Below are positions 23,375-35,612 of a stretch of DNA of 64,000 nt, one piece after another (position 1 is the first letter of the stretch; each line of letters starts with the position of its first letter). The stretch covers positions 120,703 to 184,702 of the forward strand of contig JABYQS010000071.1 in the NCBI GenBank assembly GCA_022592435.1. The letters are read 5' to 3'. The notes below the pieces were generated by a model. It was not told the origin of the DNA, did no database searches, and saw only the letters and a program-made list of their open reading frames with translations. A program made the translations under genes and the position numbers. The DNA is from Cerioporus squamosus (Eukaryota; Basidiomycota; Agaricomycetes; Polyporales; Polyporaceae).

Positions 23375-25282
23375 TGATGTGACTTCTGAAAAGTCGGATG
23401 ACGGTTGGCAACTTTGAAGGTGACCCGACCTTTCTCATGAGTAGTAGGCACCAGGATCTATCGGGCCGTCCTGCACGCCAGTGTTCCTCAAGCTCCCTCT
23501 CTCTCATATGCTGATCATTCTCTCCCTTCCCACCATCGTTGGACACAGTAGTAGCTTATCATGTACAGGACACTCTCGAGATAAAATGCGAACTTTTTCG
23601 TGCAACTTGGTTGTGCAGCCCCCACACCTCTGAGTCACTCGAGCTTGTCTCTCTGACTTCCCCAACCCGGGTCCCCAACATCTTGCTTCCAACTCTCCCT
23701 GCATACTAGTAGTCACGTCTCTGCCTATGGCCAGCCGTAAAACGGGTTGTCACCGCAACTGGTACTGAGCATACTTCCATGATCATCTGGGGATTATCGT
23801 GGGCGAGGCTGGGTCAAAGACTGCTGGTGGAAAGGTCATTGTTTACTGCGCAGAACACATGAAGCACAACATCGAGGAAGAGTGGCAGTCGGACAACCGG
23901 TTAGTACATGAGGGACAGTGTTCTGAGGTCCACACTGAAGACGCGATTAAGGCATACTGTATGTGAAATCTTGAGGCATGTTACTGACCAGGCAAATTGA
24001 CTGCTTATCCTGCAGTGTAGACTTGCAATATGCAGACTGATCATGTCCGTGGCTACCTACACAGTCGCCATATGACCCTTGTTGCCCATTTGAAGACATG
24101 TCCATTGTGGGAGAGATTATTCACAGCTTAGATTCGCAGGGCTCCGCGCTTCCAGGCATGTTGGGCAAGCGAGACGTGCACACGTGATTGTGTCGTGGTG
24201 GTGGCGGATAGCTAACACGCAGGTTCCCCACATCTCACGCCCGAGCTCAAGTCGTTCTAAACGCTCTCACACCATCAAGACCTGTCGACACTCATCAAGA
24301 CATAGGAACACGAAGCAGAACAGTGGGCGGCTGGGTTCGGATCTGTATATTCCATATCGTGCGCTCACCTACTTCTTCAGTCTTCTGTTCAGTTCCCTCT
24401 CCAGTTCGGACATGGCTTCGTCTTTCATCACTTCTCTTCATCCCTCTCTCAGTGCTCTCGCTGTCTCCCTCTCCCCATCTACCTTCATCGCAGACGTCGA
24501 GCTACACAATTCAGCTAGCGGCAGAGACGGTAGGCTGCAGACTTCGACGGCAGTGTCCACCCGCGGCTGAGGGCGGCAGTTGCACGTGTCATGGTGACAC
24601 CCCGATTGTATGTCACGCCGAGTCATTCCTCTGTCAGCGACCCGAGGAGTAAGGCTTCTTCATTCCGGTGGATTGTTCTTGTTCTCGGATGGGCACTCTT
24701 AGCTACATGCTCTCTCTCAATTGTCACGATGTGATGTGGTGGGGCCCCGGCCTAGAGAACGGTCTGTGGGGCGCCCGGGTTTCGTATTTGTATCGCTGAG
24801 CGACATGCTCGCAATCCAGTTTTCCCCACCTCAGCTCTGGACCAAATTCTCCTCGCCCGTCGCATCAGTCGTATCCCCGGATCCCCGTATCCCCATCTCG
24901 TCCGTATCCCGGCGTGTCTGACTCAAGTATCGACCTCCGTCCTGCACTACAGCTCAACGACGAGCCGACGGCTGACCTGCAACAGCTCGACAACACGCCT
25001 TGAACCACATTCCTTCCACACTGTATCAGCTGCAGGATGTCCGGTCGCATGCCGTTGCGGATGAGCAGCTTGAGAAGCAGCAGAAGCAGCAGCAAAGCGG
25101 CAGCGGCAGTTACTACCACCCGTATGCGGCACCAGGTCTGTCTGTCTACTACGACAGTGCATCTCCATCGAGCACTCGATAATCTATGCCTGTGACTCTG
25201 CAGTCTTGGGTTCCAGGTCTATACCCACCCTATGGAGAACCTGGACCATCAGCTCTGAGTCACTCTCCTCTGCACACCCCGC

Positions 25283-27839
25283 ATGCATGCCCGTTCCGCT
25301 AGTATGGGCTCTCTCCCCCCGACTGGCTCTGCACCATTCGCTTTTCCTGTGTTGCCATGGGTTGGGAACATGTCGGAGCTCCAGATGCCCCACAGTGAAC
25401 CATTGCAAGCAACACCGTCCCCGTACTCCCATACTAGTCAGACAGTATTCATCTTGGATGATCCACCGCTTGCAGGACTGTCGTCATACTCCCTCCCCCT
25501 TACTAGCTTGTTGAACCCATGCACGCACAACCCACCACCACCTCTGCCAGTGACCGTTTCACGAGATAGAGCCTCTGACTTTGCATACCCGCTCCATTGG
25601 AACAAGGGTCGACAGGATCACTTTGAGTCACTCCTCATGCAGTTCACTGCTTCCGCCAACCTCCCGCTCAATTGGGTCCATGACCCCGTTCTCCACACAA
25701 TTGTTGATGAGTTCATTCCACCTGCAAAGGTGCCGAGCCGGAAGGTACTGACTACGCATCTGCTCCCGAGTGAGCTCAAGAAGTATCGTTCAGCTGCAAT
25801 GATGGCCCTTGACACTGAGGATGGGGAGCGTAATTGTTCATGTTCACTGCTAAACACAAGGTTAGTACTGCAGTCGTAGACTCAACTGCAGCCACACACT
25901 CATCAAGTTGACTACTAGGTATACACTGTTCGCGTTGTTGATGCCTCGAACGAGTGAAAAACAGCCAAGCTCTTCCTTGGTCACATCGAGGACATGCTCA
26001 AAGAGCTCGACACCAATTGGTCAGTCGTTGAGGTTATCGGTTTCACATCTGATGCATCCGGAGAGTCATGGAAAGCCCGCATCCTGCTGCTCAAGAAGTA
26101 TCCACATCTCATCATCCTTGACTGCTACGCACATCAGGTCTGTATGCTTGCACCCATTCGGGTCCATGTCTGACCTAGTATACCATTACTTTGTAGATCA
26201 ATCTCATCGTCGGCAACTACTTGGAAAGCAAGAGTACCTTGCTGAAGGTCACCAACCGCGCTGACCAACTCACTGCCTGGCTCCACCGCTGCACTCTTGT
26301 CCTGAGTTGCATCCAAGAGCGGCAGCTAGCGAAGGGTCAGAAAGCAGCCTCTGTTCTCCACCCCGTCAAGATGCGATGGATGTCTCACTACATCGCATAT
26401 GCCCGTGTGCTCTACCTAGGACCTACTTTGAGAGCTATCATCGCAGACAACGAAGCGAATGGTCCAGGGCACCCAACATTCCTTTCTGGCATCAAGAAGC
26501 CCGATGCGAGGAAGCAAGCACGGAACATGATTCAGATTCTCAAGGATGGCCAATTTTGGCATGATCTGAGCCGGTGTGTACTTACTCTGTTGGCGAGACG
26601 TCTAGTAGCAACCTCGACTGAACTGGCAACTTCACACAGTGTCAAACTCTATCTCGAACCTCTTGCGATTGCAGCAAACATTGCTCAGTCCGCACACTGC
26701 CGCCTGGACCAAGTGCTGCTCACATTTGGTTTTCTGTACTCCCGCTTCACCACACTGTGTGCTGAGATGGGTGACACCATTGGTGTCGACGCCATTCTTG
26801 CGAGCATCGAGAAGCAATGGGCAAAGTCAGATCAAGCTGTCTTTGTACTCGCAGCGGTTCTGAACCCCTTCAACATGCTTCAACCCTTCCAACTGTCTCG
26901 GCCTGAGTTCATTGGGCTTAAGCTCAAGGAGCTCGTGGTCGCATTGTGGAAGTGCCTCTTCCGTGCTTGTCAAGCCCCATCCACGCTCATTGGTACTTTG
27001 GGATTTTCCTTAACCATCCTTAAGTGCGCGATTAAGACGGTTAAGGATGGTAAGAGGCCTTGAGACGCCCACAAGCACAGCCACGACAGACGCTGCGGAT
27101 TCTAGCCTGCCCCCACGCACAAGTCTTCGTTCACCAAATCTGCAGCTCTTACCATCACCAAAACTTCATAGGACGGTAGCCTTGTATGAAGAGAGCATGC
27201 TTACAAAGTTTTAGCCGAAGCCAACTTGAAACCATCAAGCACGAGCGTGACGCGGGAGGCTGGTAAGACCCGCTAAGGTGCTAAGATCGTAAGGGATTTC
27301 CCATCCTACTGATGGCTCGGCCAGGAGCTGGATGACTGTCTCAGTGGCACAGGCCCTTGCTATTCATTGCTCAAAACTTGCCTCGCACAGCTGCAGGCGG
27401 ACATGGAGAGCATGGTATGCAGTCAGTCACTGACTCCATGAGATGCCACATTACTTACGCACCTGTTGTACTACAGGGCATTGATCCTGATCCCTTAGAA
27501 CTCTGGCGGTCACTGAACGCACCTGGTCAGAAGGTTGTGTTATGGACACCACTCTCCCGGCTTGCATATTGCCTTCTATCAATCTGTGCAAACTCCGCCA
27601 CCTGTGAACGACTCTTCAGCCTCTTTGGCCAGCTGCTCACCAAGCTCCGTAACCGCATGGCCACCAAGCAGCTCACCCAGCTCGCTGAGCTGAGGCTCCA
27701 TGTCCGGGACGAGTATGCACAGACACCGGAGAAGAAGGAGGTGCTGAAGCATCACTTTGGTAAGCTGTCTGACCCACCCAAGCCAGACAGTGCATCCCAA
27801 GACACAGCAGAGGAGGAGCCCATGCATAACAGGATCTGA
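25283..27839 (+). pseudogene. hAT transposase, disabled
   Basis: Fragments in order: an N-terminal domain with HFESLLMQFTASANLPLNWV and PSRKVLTTHLLPSELKKY (about 25610-25790); a segment containing EVIGFTSDASGESWKAR and HLIILDCYAHQ (about 25990-26137); the exon from 26200 to about 26575 with VHPVKMRW-like core; another around 26640-26890; and the C-terminal hATC region with ANSATCERLFSLFG (about 27590). A TGA at 25955-25957 interrupts the catalytic region (DASNE, stop, KTA), where related proteins usually have Arg. The DGWTG-like segment that carries the first catalytic Asp is not recognisable between 25830 and 25920. The hATC exon's stop codon (27837-27839) lies inside the right terminal repeat. 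Confidence 0.75.
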
Positions 27840-28206
27840 GCCGGTGCGAGGGAGACTGTGAACAAACGAGTGTATTCTCAGTGTTCCGGGAAGAGAACGA
27901 TAATGGACTAGCGTAGCGTAGATACCTGTGAACAAACGAGTGTATTCTACTAGTGCATGAGCAAAAGGGGAAACAATGGCAGACATGGGAAAGGAAGCTC
28001 ACCTCAGCATTCCGGGAAGAGAACAATGAGGGGAGCTCTACACGACGGGAGTTTTAGAAGACTGTCTGCGAGCTATCGATGGAGTACGTAAGCTAAAGAT
28101 CTGTATCTAAGAGCGCGTACGGAATGCGAGCGGAAGCACGAGAGGCAAGGGCGCTTTGACTAACAAAAGAGGAAGACGAGACGCCGTCGAGACGGCCGAC
28201 TACAAC
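27826..28206 (-). repeat. hAT right terminal inverted repeat
   Basis: Reverse complement of 22494-22875, including the two internal copies of the 21-bp motif. It overlaps the 3' end of the transposase reading frame. Confidence 0.85.
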
Positions 28207-29166
28207 AATGCAAGAAGACAATGACGACAACAACATCTTTGCAGCCGGCAAAGGTACCAATCTAGATGACATTGAGACACCATCCGGAGAGCTTTGCGAG
28301 ATTGTGGACACATTCCACCACCTCGCAGTGGATGATGACTGCAAGGAAATCACCACTTCGGCTCAGTTCTACTACACCTGCACAACATCTGCAAAGTTCC
28401 CATCAAGGATCTCTTCGACTTCTCGAACACATCTTGGGTCCGCCGCATGCAGCATGAGTAAAACCCTGAATTTATGAGTGAACTTAGCTTATCTTAGGAC
28501 GACTTAGGAGCAATAAGAGCCCTAAGATCGGCGCTTATGGGCGCCAAACACGCGTGGCTGTGCACTCCCAAGTGGCCCCAAGGCCGGTCTTGTTCGTCGC
28601 CTTTGATCTCGCTCAAATCATGTCCGTTTGCCGTGAAACTTGAGCAGTGTGTTCACTGCATGCCCACGTACGCTCCCTCAAAATTTCATACAGAAAGGTC
28701 CACGTCACGCAGAGATATCGCGGGCGCCAGAACCTGCTAATATCAGCTAAGATGCTTAAGTACGCTGATAAATTCGGCCATTTACTGATGAGAAGTATGC
28801 CAGTCGACGACTGGATGACAAGTTGGAGATGTACGAGCTCTTGGACTTGGATGCAGAGGACGAGGATGACGACGAGGACATACAGGAGCTTGCTCAAGCT
28901 ATATTGCAGCCTTAGTTTGAACATGAACGATGTACATGTGCAACACCGAGTAACCCGAGTAACAGGTTGCGCCCGTGTGCCTGAGCGCCCGCTGACCTTT
29001 CCACATCGGGAACGGTCATGGTCGCATCAGCGACCTTTTACCCCGACCCTCCGACTTAACAACCATCGCCCAAAAGGTTGCACGACCCGCACAACACTGT
29101 TTCAAGGTCCAGAGGGGCCTGCCCGAAAGGTTTGGGGTTACGAGGAAATAAACCCTCGCGGAGGTA
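28207..29166 (+). pseudogene. Transposon-like coding relic
   Basis: Plus-strand fragments in different frames look like protein: an acidic start (EDNDDNNIFAAGKGTN), a segment with CEIVDTFHHLAVDDDCKE, a shifted IKDLFDFSNTSWVRRMQ and a very acidic end DAEDEDDDEDIQELAQAILQ followed by TAG at about 28915. This layout resembles the tail of a DNA-transposon protein. I cannot name the family, and it may be a second, older element abutting the hAT copy. Confidence 0.35.
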
Positions 29167-29410
29167 CTGTAGAGTTTCGACCGATGCGGCGCGTCACAGG
29201 TCACAGGGACCTCCGCTGCACCGCATCGTGCTGTAGGTCACAGGTCACGGCCCCTTTGGGGCCCCCATTTTCGTGTTTTGGCTTGGTTTTCAGGCGTTTA
29301 GCAGGCCAAATCAGGCAAATTTTGGGCGCCTCCGCTCCGCTCCGGCGACTGCGGGCGGTTACAGGTCACACCCCGCTGGGGCCTGCACCGCATCGGTCGA
29401 AACTCTACAG
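29167..29410. mobile_element. 244-bp MITE, copy 1 (TA target duplication)
   Basis: Begins CTGTAGAGTTTCGACCGATG and ends with the exact reverse complement of that string; flanked by TA on both sides. It is the same length and about 96% identical by eye to the copy at 60254-60497. The interior is GC-rich with a GGTCACAGGTCAC motif and several hairpins, and has no coding capacity. TA duplication and short perfect inverted ends fit a Tc1/mariner-type non-autonomous element. Confidence 0.9.
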
Positions 29411-29884
29411 TAGAGAGAGGTATTCGAGGAGGTGTCGAACTTGATCATGATAGAACATCACACTACATGTCGTGAAAAGAGAGAAAAGAGAAGGAGAGGG
29501 GAGAAGGAGAGAGAATAGACCACGGAGGTGACAGAGGCCAACCGAAAAGAGAAGGGAAATGAGGAGATGAGGTTGAACACACCAAGTCATCAATGAGCGC
29601 TGTACGCCTCGAACTGTCGAGTGGCCTTCACAAAATCCCAGACGGCAGTGCGAGCATCGGTAGTGCGAGCATCTGAGTGCTACGCAACGACAGCGGCCTT
29701 TGACAGCAAGACAGTCACATGCCTGACAACGACAAATTGCCGACAGCTGAGCACATGTAGTACTAGTGGGCGACCGTACGCGGCTGGCAAGTCAGACACG
29801 GGTCAGTGGACCGATTGCCGAGATGCGGTGGCACTTCGACCTGCCCGTCTGCTCTCTCTACGACTTGCTAACCTCGGCTTCCTT
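29411..29884. other. No supported gene
   Basis: Purine-rich, then mixed sequence between the MITE and the tandem duplication that follows. Confidence 0.4.
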
Positions 29885-30310
29885 TCTCTTCTCGGCGACA
29901 ATCGCAAGCATCCGGATTTGATTCCCTGCAGGCCATTCTCCTCTCCGCCTGCCATCTATGGCAGCTCGATCTCGTCTCTCCATCTTCTCCCTCGCGCCAA
30001 CTCCCTCGTCGTCTCATCCCATCATCCATTCGTGCCACTCGCTAACGCGTACGGTGCGACGGCATCGAGGTTCCGCTGGCGTCGCCTTCGCGTTGCAGCC
30101 ATGCAGAACACGTACGCCTTCTCTTCTCGGCGACAATTGTATGCATCCTCTCCCGGCCAGTCTCCTTTGCGCCTGCCATCTATGGCAGCTCGATCTCGTC
30201 GACGTCTCTCCATCTTCTCCCTCGCCACCTGTTCGTGCCGCTCGCTAACGGTCCCCCGGCTTCAAGGTTCCGCTGCTGTCGCCTTCGCGTCTCAGCCTGC
30301 CATGCGCAAT
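29885..30310. repeat. Tandem duplication, two units of about 230 bp
   Basis: Unit landmarks recur in order: CTTCTCGGCGACAAT (near 29890 and 30121), CTGCCATCTATGGCAGCTCG (29950 and 30173), CTCTCCATCTTCTCCCTCGC and GTCGCCTTCGCGT. A short related piece occurs at about 45997-46055 (TTTCTCGGCGACAATGGCAA and GCCATCAATGGCAG), so the unit belongs to a dispersed family. Confidence 0.75.
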
Positions 30311-30454
30311 TCCTTCCACGCACGTCACTCCGGCCCCCTGGTCTCCAAGTTCTCACAAGCTCTACGGGCGACTCACGCGCACGCGCCGCCAGTGCAGCGT
30401 TATCTCAGATCCTTGCAGCGGGCACGTCGGCCTTCACGCGTTCACTTTACTCGC

Positions 30455-30690
30455 CCAAAGCTTTGTCAGCAAGGGCGGGGCGGCGCCCGTCCGTGGCCCC
30501 GTACGTTGCTTGCGCTCCGCCATCCCGCCTGCGCAGCGCTCTTCTCCCCGTCCCCCGTCCTCCGCCAGCCTACTTTCGTCGACACCGGCATCTGCATCTA
30601 CTCTCGTCGGGATAGCAAGGCGTGCACATCGGCGGTGGCTTGCAGTCGCACGTCCCGGACGCATGCGGAGCTGCCGAGCACCGACCGCAC
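30455..30690 (-). repeat. Diverged copy of the dispersed GC-rich repeat
   Basis: On the minus strand the order of motifs matches 6280-6490: the GCATGCGTCC...TGCAAGC sub-repeat, GTAGGCTGG-GGAGGAC, GATGGCGGAGCGC, CAACGTACG, and GCCCCGCCCT-GCTGACAAAGCT. Identity is clearly lower than between the two 837-bp copies, so this is an older insertion. Confidence 0.7.
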
Positions 30691-30954
30691 CCGGGCCACT
30701 GGCAGCACCGCGAAGCACCTGCTACGCTTCAAGTGTTGCGCGGCGCTATGTCATCTGCGAGGTTAGTTGCCATACTCTTACGGCGGCGAGACATGGGCAC
30801 TGATCATGACTCGTGCACGTGGCTCCCTCGACCTATGCTATTGCTAGTAGCCGTGGTCAGAGCATCATCTTCGCCAGTCCACCGCTCGACCGCCGTCCTT
30901 CCAGCCTACCTAATCCCGCGCCGGCTTCCACGTTCCTCCCCGTTGCCATTGAAC

Positions 30955-31015
30955 GGCGTGCAGATGGGCAGCCGCTTGCGACCGCACGCCCCGGACGCAT
31001 GCGGAATACCGAGCG
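30955..31015 (-). repeat. Further partial copy of the GC-rich sub-repeat
   Basis: GGCGTGCAGATGGGCAGCCG through GGACGCATGCGG aligns with the sub-repeat at 30620-30685; flanks are only weakly related. Confidence 0.6.
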
Positions 31016-32302
31016 CCCCCGGGCCAGCACCGCGCGCGAAGCACCTGCTACGCTTCGGGTGCCGCCCCGCCCCATGGATTCTACGAGGTTAGCTGCGATG
31101 CTCTCTCAGCGGCGAGACGCGGTCGCTGACTCGCGCACTGCTCAGCGGCACATGGCTCCCTCGGCCACCTTCGGAGTCTGCCTTGCGACGTCGCGATCGA
31201 CAGCGGCCTCCGCGCTGGAGTTGAGACCTGTCTTTGTCGACTCGCTCACGCCATGCTAAAGCGGGCCCATCGAATCCTTTCGTTTCCGGACGAACATCGC
31301 CGTATATACAGCCTAGAAACGTCATCGGTCGGTCTGCATGATCTCCCGAGGGTTCTGTCCCTCCGTCGCACTTAGACGGCGAAGGGCTCGTCATTGGACT
31401 GTGGGAAGTTGCCGTAGGTCGTTGTCAGTACTGGCAGACTCCTCGAGCTCAGACAGCTAACCACGGCGATGTACAATCGCCAGTATCTCTCGCGTTGTCT
31501 TCGGTCGTCACTCAATTTGCGTCGCCCGGCGACGTGGCGTTCGGGGCTGCTTCCTGAACCCCGCCATCGTACATATAGCATAGCCATTGTTCCGGGCTTT
31601 GCGTGAAGGGAGATTGGGGATCGTTTCTTGCCTTAAGCTTCATACTCGTGCATTTTACTTGACTTATATGGAACGAACTACCATTATTAACGTACCTACG
31701 CTATCGGAGATCTACTCCTAGTTCAAGCTGAACTCAAATGAAGTTCACTCGCTGCGACCGCTATATAAATGTTCCGGAGCCGTCTGCGGTCATAGCACAG
31801 CGGACGATGAACCCACAGTATCCAAGGTGAGCAGCATGCATAACCTTGAATCAACGGCTTTCGGCAACTGGCTTTTGTGCCTGAGGTCTTCAACTCAGGC
31901 TCTCGGTGACATTGTGCGACTCGCCGTGCTAGTTCTGATCCTCTACGCCGCGCGAACGTGTTCGCAAGATCATGGCCTAGAGAACTGGGTATGCCGGGGG
32001 TTGTGGATATACAGGGAGCGTATCCTTCTGCCGATATGGCAGACAATCATATCGTGCGCCCATGCGACCGCCCAACACCTCTCAGGACTCGGGCTACCAC
32101 TGGGGCATCGCCTCCTGCAATTGTAACGGAGTGCTGTGCTAACAGGCACGCTCGCAACGATTAAGGTACGCATGCATGCCTGATTGTTCATCAATCCTGG
32201 TAATGGCTATACTTATGACACATGCAGAGCGACGGAGGCCAACGAGAAAGTAAGAGATACATGGACGAAGCCTGTGGCGCACTCCCGACGAAGTGCATCG
32301 AA
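31016..32302. other. No supported gene
   Basis: A plus-strand frame 31836-32126 contains a hydrophobic stretch (DIVRLAVLVLILYAAR), but its ATG at 31836 lies just after a GTGAGC donor-like site following a short frame from 31807, and I could not build a consistent exon chain. I leave it unannotated. Confidence 0.35.
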
Positions 32303-33161
32303 TCACATCCGCTCCCGTAGCTCTGACACTCGACTCTCCAGGCCCTCTACAAGGGCACGATGTTCCTCTGCTTCCTTCTCCAATTCGTCCATCGTGCGCT
32401 CGATATCGTGGAGTGTGTCACGGTTGAGCTCATTCAGCCCCATCTGACGTATCTTGATAATTTTGGACCGCCGGTCAGCAGAGAAGAGCTGTTGCTCTTC
32501 GTTTCTGATTAGGTCATACCATCGCTTGAGCTGCACATCCAGGACGGCACTCTCCCGAGTATGCAGGTGTGCCGCCTGGATGGCCGACAATTGACCTTTG
32601 AGTTCCATGACCAGAGACTGATGAAGGGTCAGCACGGCGCCTGTGATGCGGGACATGCCTGCCTGCCTTCAAAGTCGGCCCAGAGTTACTGGATTCCACG
32701 GCGTCCACGAACTCTTGCATCCTGTGAGAACTGATTTAGACGGTGTTGTGATGGCAAGAGACTGGTGCTTACATAGTAATGATGCTCTCCATCGATTGCG
32801 AACTCGACGGAATTGGGTTGGAGATCTCCCGGATGGAAGCAAGTAGTCGTTGGCAGCAGGAAACGGCGTCCGTAGACAACATAGTAGACTTGTCTCCTCG
32901 TAGCATGACCTTGGTGGTCCGCAAGATCTCGGTGCGACAGACTGGGCAGAGTCGCGACCCGACCCTGCAATGCATTATTATACAGGGCGAACAGAACAAA
33001 TGTCCTTTTCGGTGTAGGCATCATCAGTACGGTTCGAAAGTTGTGCAAGAATAGCGACGATGCATACCGCATTGTGTCGCGACTGCAGCTTTGACTTCCG
33101 CGGCTCGCAGCGGGTCGCGACATATAGGGCATTGGATGTGAGTGCTCTGTGATTGAGACAT
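32303..33161 (-). CDS. RING-finger/coiled-coil protein, 231 residues (paralogue 1)
   Basis: Exons 33161-33068, 33004-32773, 32721-32667 and 32617-32303 (94, 232, 55 and 315 nt) total exactly 232 codons. Splicing assembles a C3HC4 RING: CPIC, then QCGHLFCSPC, then CPVC (residues about 11-59); the first intron falls between the third Cys and the His. The last about 100 residues form a charged coiled coil (RTMDELEKEAEEHRALVEGL). Introns are 63, 51 and 49 nt; the third appears to be GC-AG (AAG|GCAGGC). The architecture resembles a TRIM-like E3 ubiquitin ligase without a B-box; E3 activity is inferred from the RING only. A paralogue with identical exon lengths lies at 44692-45553. Confidence 0.82.
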
Positions 33162-34599
33162 GTGGTTGAAGAGGTGACGGACGACGAGGACGGCTGCTGA
33201 TGGTGCAGCTGCACATCTTTATGGCCGCGACCTCAGTGGCACCAGGAAGTACATCCCATATAAGGTAGGTGGAACGGAAAACTCTGTCGATGACGTCGGC
33301 GCGCGTCTAGCGGACGGAACTGACATGCGCGCGTCAAGGATGTTCTGGATATCAGCCACAAGTACTTACGTAGCTCGAGGCCTCATGGTCAGCGCACTGG
33401 AAACAACTGATCATGAGGCAGGCGGGATTCGACCATTGATCTTGGCGGACATACTCAGACTGGCCGACTGCGTCCTTCCCTCGCGGTGAGGAGCAATAAT
33501 GGATTTGTTTGCTTAGGTAGCTAGACAAAGCGGTGAGTTAACTCACCCCAACTGAGTGTTCACAAAATATTTGAAGTGTCTTACCCGCACTAGTACTGAT
33601 GCATGATGGACCAGTGTCACCCAAATGACCGTATACTTAGGTCGAACGTCGCAACCGTCTCGAGTCGGACGCGGCCAGCCTCGAGACCGGGAGGTCGAGT
33701 CCACGTCCCCGTTTGAACAACGACGGGCAGGACCGGTAGGAGACGTCCTCGTTCGCGCTCTTGAGCTCATTAGTGTAGGCCTGGTGGGAGTCTGTGAAGT
33801 AGAGAGGATTGTGGTATCCGGGCACGAGCTGACGGAGCACACAGCGGCAAGCGCACACTTTACGCGATGAGTCGAGGACATGGTGCAGATGAGGCTTGGC
33901 GAGCGCACCAGTCGCGGAATGGGTGTGGTGGATGAGCGGAGACCGGCGGACTCTAATCGTGACTAGTCCTCGTGAAGCCAATGCTAAGCGGAGAGGGGTG
34001 GAGATTCAATGCGGACCGCTGACATCAGAAAGTCAGATCCACGAGGGCGTCTGTCCGGCGGACTGTCCGCCCAGTCGGGCCGACATCCTTGAGCGCGTGC
34101 TCTGTCACCAGGAGTACTTGTAAGTAACGCTCGCGCCACCGCGCGAAGGAGGCGGGGGAGGCGGGGAAGCGCGACCAGTACTAGTCAGGGCATGGGCCAC
34201 GACCGGTCACTGTGACTAATGTGTGACCTGCTACCTCTTTTGTCCGGCGGATTGACCGCCGGACAAAGTTCCTCGTCGCTCAGACGTTCTCGCTGACATG
34301 GGCCAAATGCTCGTTCTCAATTCCACCAAAACCTCCTGCGGTTAAGATCCAGTGGATAACCCCCGGCTCGAAGCGCAAGAACGTCAACCCCGCCTGTTGT
34401 GGATTGGAAGAAACACAAGCCCATTCGCATCGAATGCATCGGCGTCGCTGGAAAGGTACTGGGCAGAGGACGAGGACCCTGGTGGGCAAGGAGACAGGCG
34501 TCGTGCAGATGAGGTGAGTACATGCACAAAGTGACCGTGTTCTTGCGATTCTAATCGTCGCGGCAAGCCGCCGGAGATCTAAACACTGTCCTTCTTCCT
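33162..34599. other. No supported gene
   Basis: 5' flank of RING gene 1, then mixed open frames on both strands (for example minus 33981-33637) without domains. The repeated string TCCGGCGGAC-TGTCCGCC near 34045-34075 and 34240-34262 is a small inverted motif. Confidence 0.35.
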
Positions 34600-35480
34600 C
34601 TCACTCGCAGTTCAGCGCACCGCCGCTTGCACGAGCACCTGATGAAGATGTGGACCTCGCTCCCAGACGACCGCCAACCGCCACCCTTTCCCGATCATCT
34701 CCACCTCTCTCATCACCTCCCTCGCTTCGCCCACTGTATGTTGAGGGTGACGAGGAAGAGGAGGACGAAGAGGACCCGGCGCCGAACCCGACCGCAGATC
34801 ACCAACCCGATTTCGGGTGGTACGAACACACTGGCGCACCACACGAATCATCGCTTCCGGATGCCAAGTTGGCGCAGCAGTACTTCGAGCCCGCCAAGTA
34901 TGCTACGCTGAAGAGCTGTGGGATGGTCAAGGAGAGTCGTACCCCAGTATCGAAGGACCGGACTCTGCGTCTCGCATTGCGCCAGTTCTACGAACAGCCA
35001 TTCTGAGGCGGTGTACGAGACGAACCGGCGCGCGTGCATGGAAGAGCACCCGGAGCGTCAACTTTCCTCCCTCAAGAGCATCAGGCAGACGGTCGAGGAG
35101 ATCACGGGCATCAAGGCTATCGTTACGGATACGAGTGCCACCTCTGCCTGTCGAGTGCGCCTTTCGAGACGAGGGGCGAGAACATTTCGCGCCACACGTT
35201 TGACACGTGCTCGTTGGACCCGCAGGTACCAGGCTCTCATGCGAACTCGGCGGAGCACATGCACCACCGGCGCAAGGTTCACTGCAGTCGAAGGCGAAGT
35301 TCATACTTACTCAACTTCTGAAGAGACTTCGCGCACTGTGACTACTTCACATATACGGGTCGTCGAACCTTCTCCCCTGCCATGGCCAGTTTCGCTCCGG
35401 ATTCTCCAGGTCTGCTACCGATGCCTTCCGCCAGAACCAACTATGCAGCAAGTTTGTTTGCTGCGGTCCTATCTGTAGGT
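34600..35480 (+). pseudogene. Frameshifted transposon-like coding relic
   Basis: Plus-strand pieces in three successive frames look like one protein: an acidic linker (VEGDEEEEDEEDPAPNP), then GWYEHTGAPHESSLPDAKLA with QQYFEPAKYATLKSCGM, then one frame over ETNRRACMEEHPERQLSSLK with IRQTVEEITGIKAI, then ECHLCLSSAPFETRG. The pattern reminds me of the 5' part of Plavaka-type (CACTA-related) transposon proteins of agaricomycetes, but I cannot verify this from memory. The frame changes mark it as non-functional. Confidence 0.35.
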
Positions 35481-35612
35481 GTCAACGACGATTCGGACAA
35501 AGTCTCACGAAGCTCTGGTGCCGTCCCTAACATTTGACGACCCTTTCGGCACTGACTTTGGTATCGGCGGTCCCCAGTAACCTTCCAACCCGCCCCACCG
35601 TCGGATGTACCG

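Larger units (their letters stand above)
22494..28206 (+). mobile_element. hAT-family DNA transposon, about 5.7 kb, inactive
   Basis: Bounded by imperfect terminal inverted repeats of about 380 bp (22494-22875 and 27826-28206). It encodes a plus-strand transposase ending with a hAT dimerisation (hATC) region. The outer ends begin near TGTTGTAGTCGGCCGTC on the left and its complement on the right. I could not define a clean 8-bp target duplication, so the exact termini are uncertain by several bases. The interior also carries a fold-back element (22993-23338). The transposase has at least one in-frame stop and an unrecognisable first catalytic segment, so the copy is not autonomous. Confidence 0.8.

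Noticed and set aside
30022..31260. Several 70-380-codon frames in the 29.6-31.3 kb region
   Set aside because: Pyrimidine-rich tandem and dispersed repeats explain their openness.
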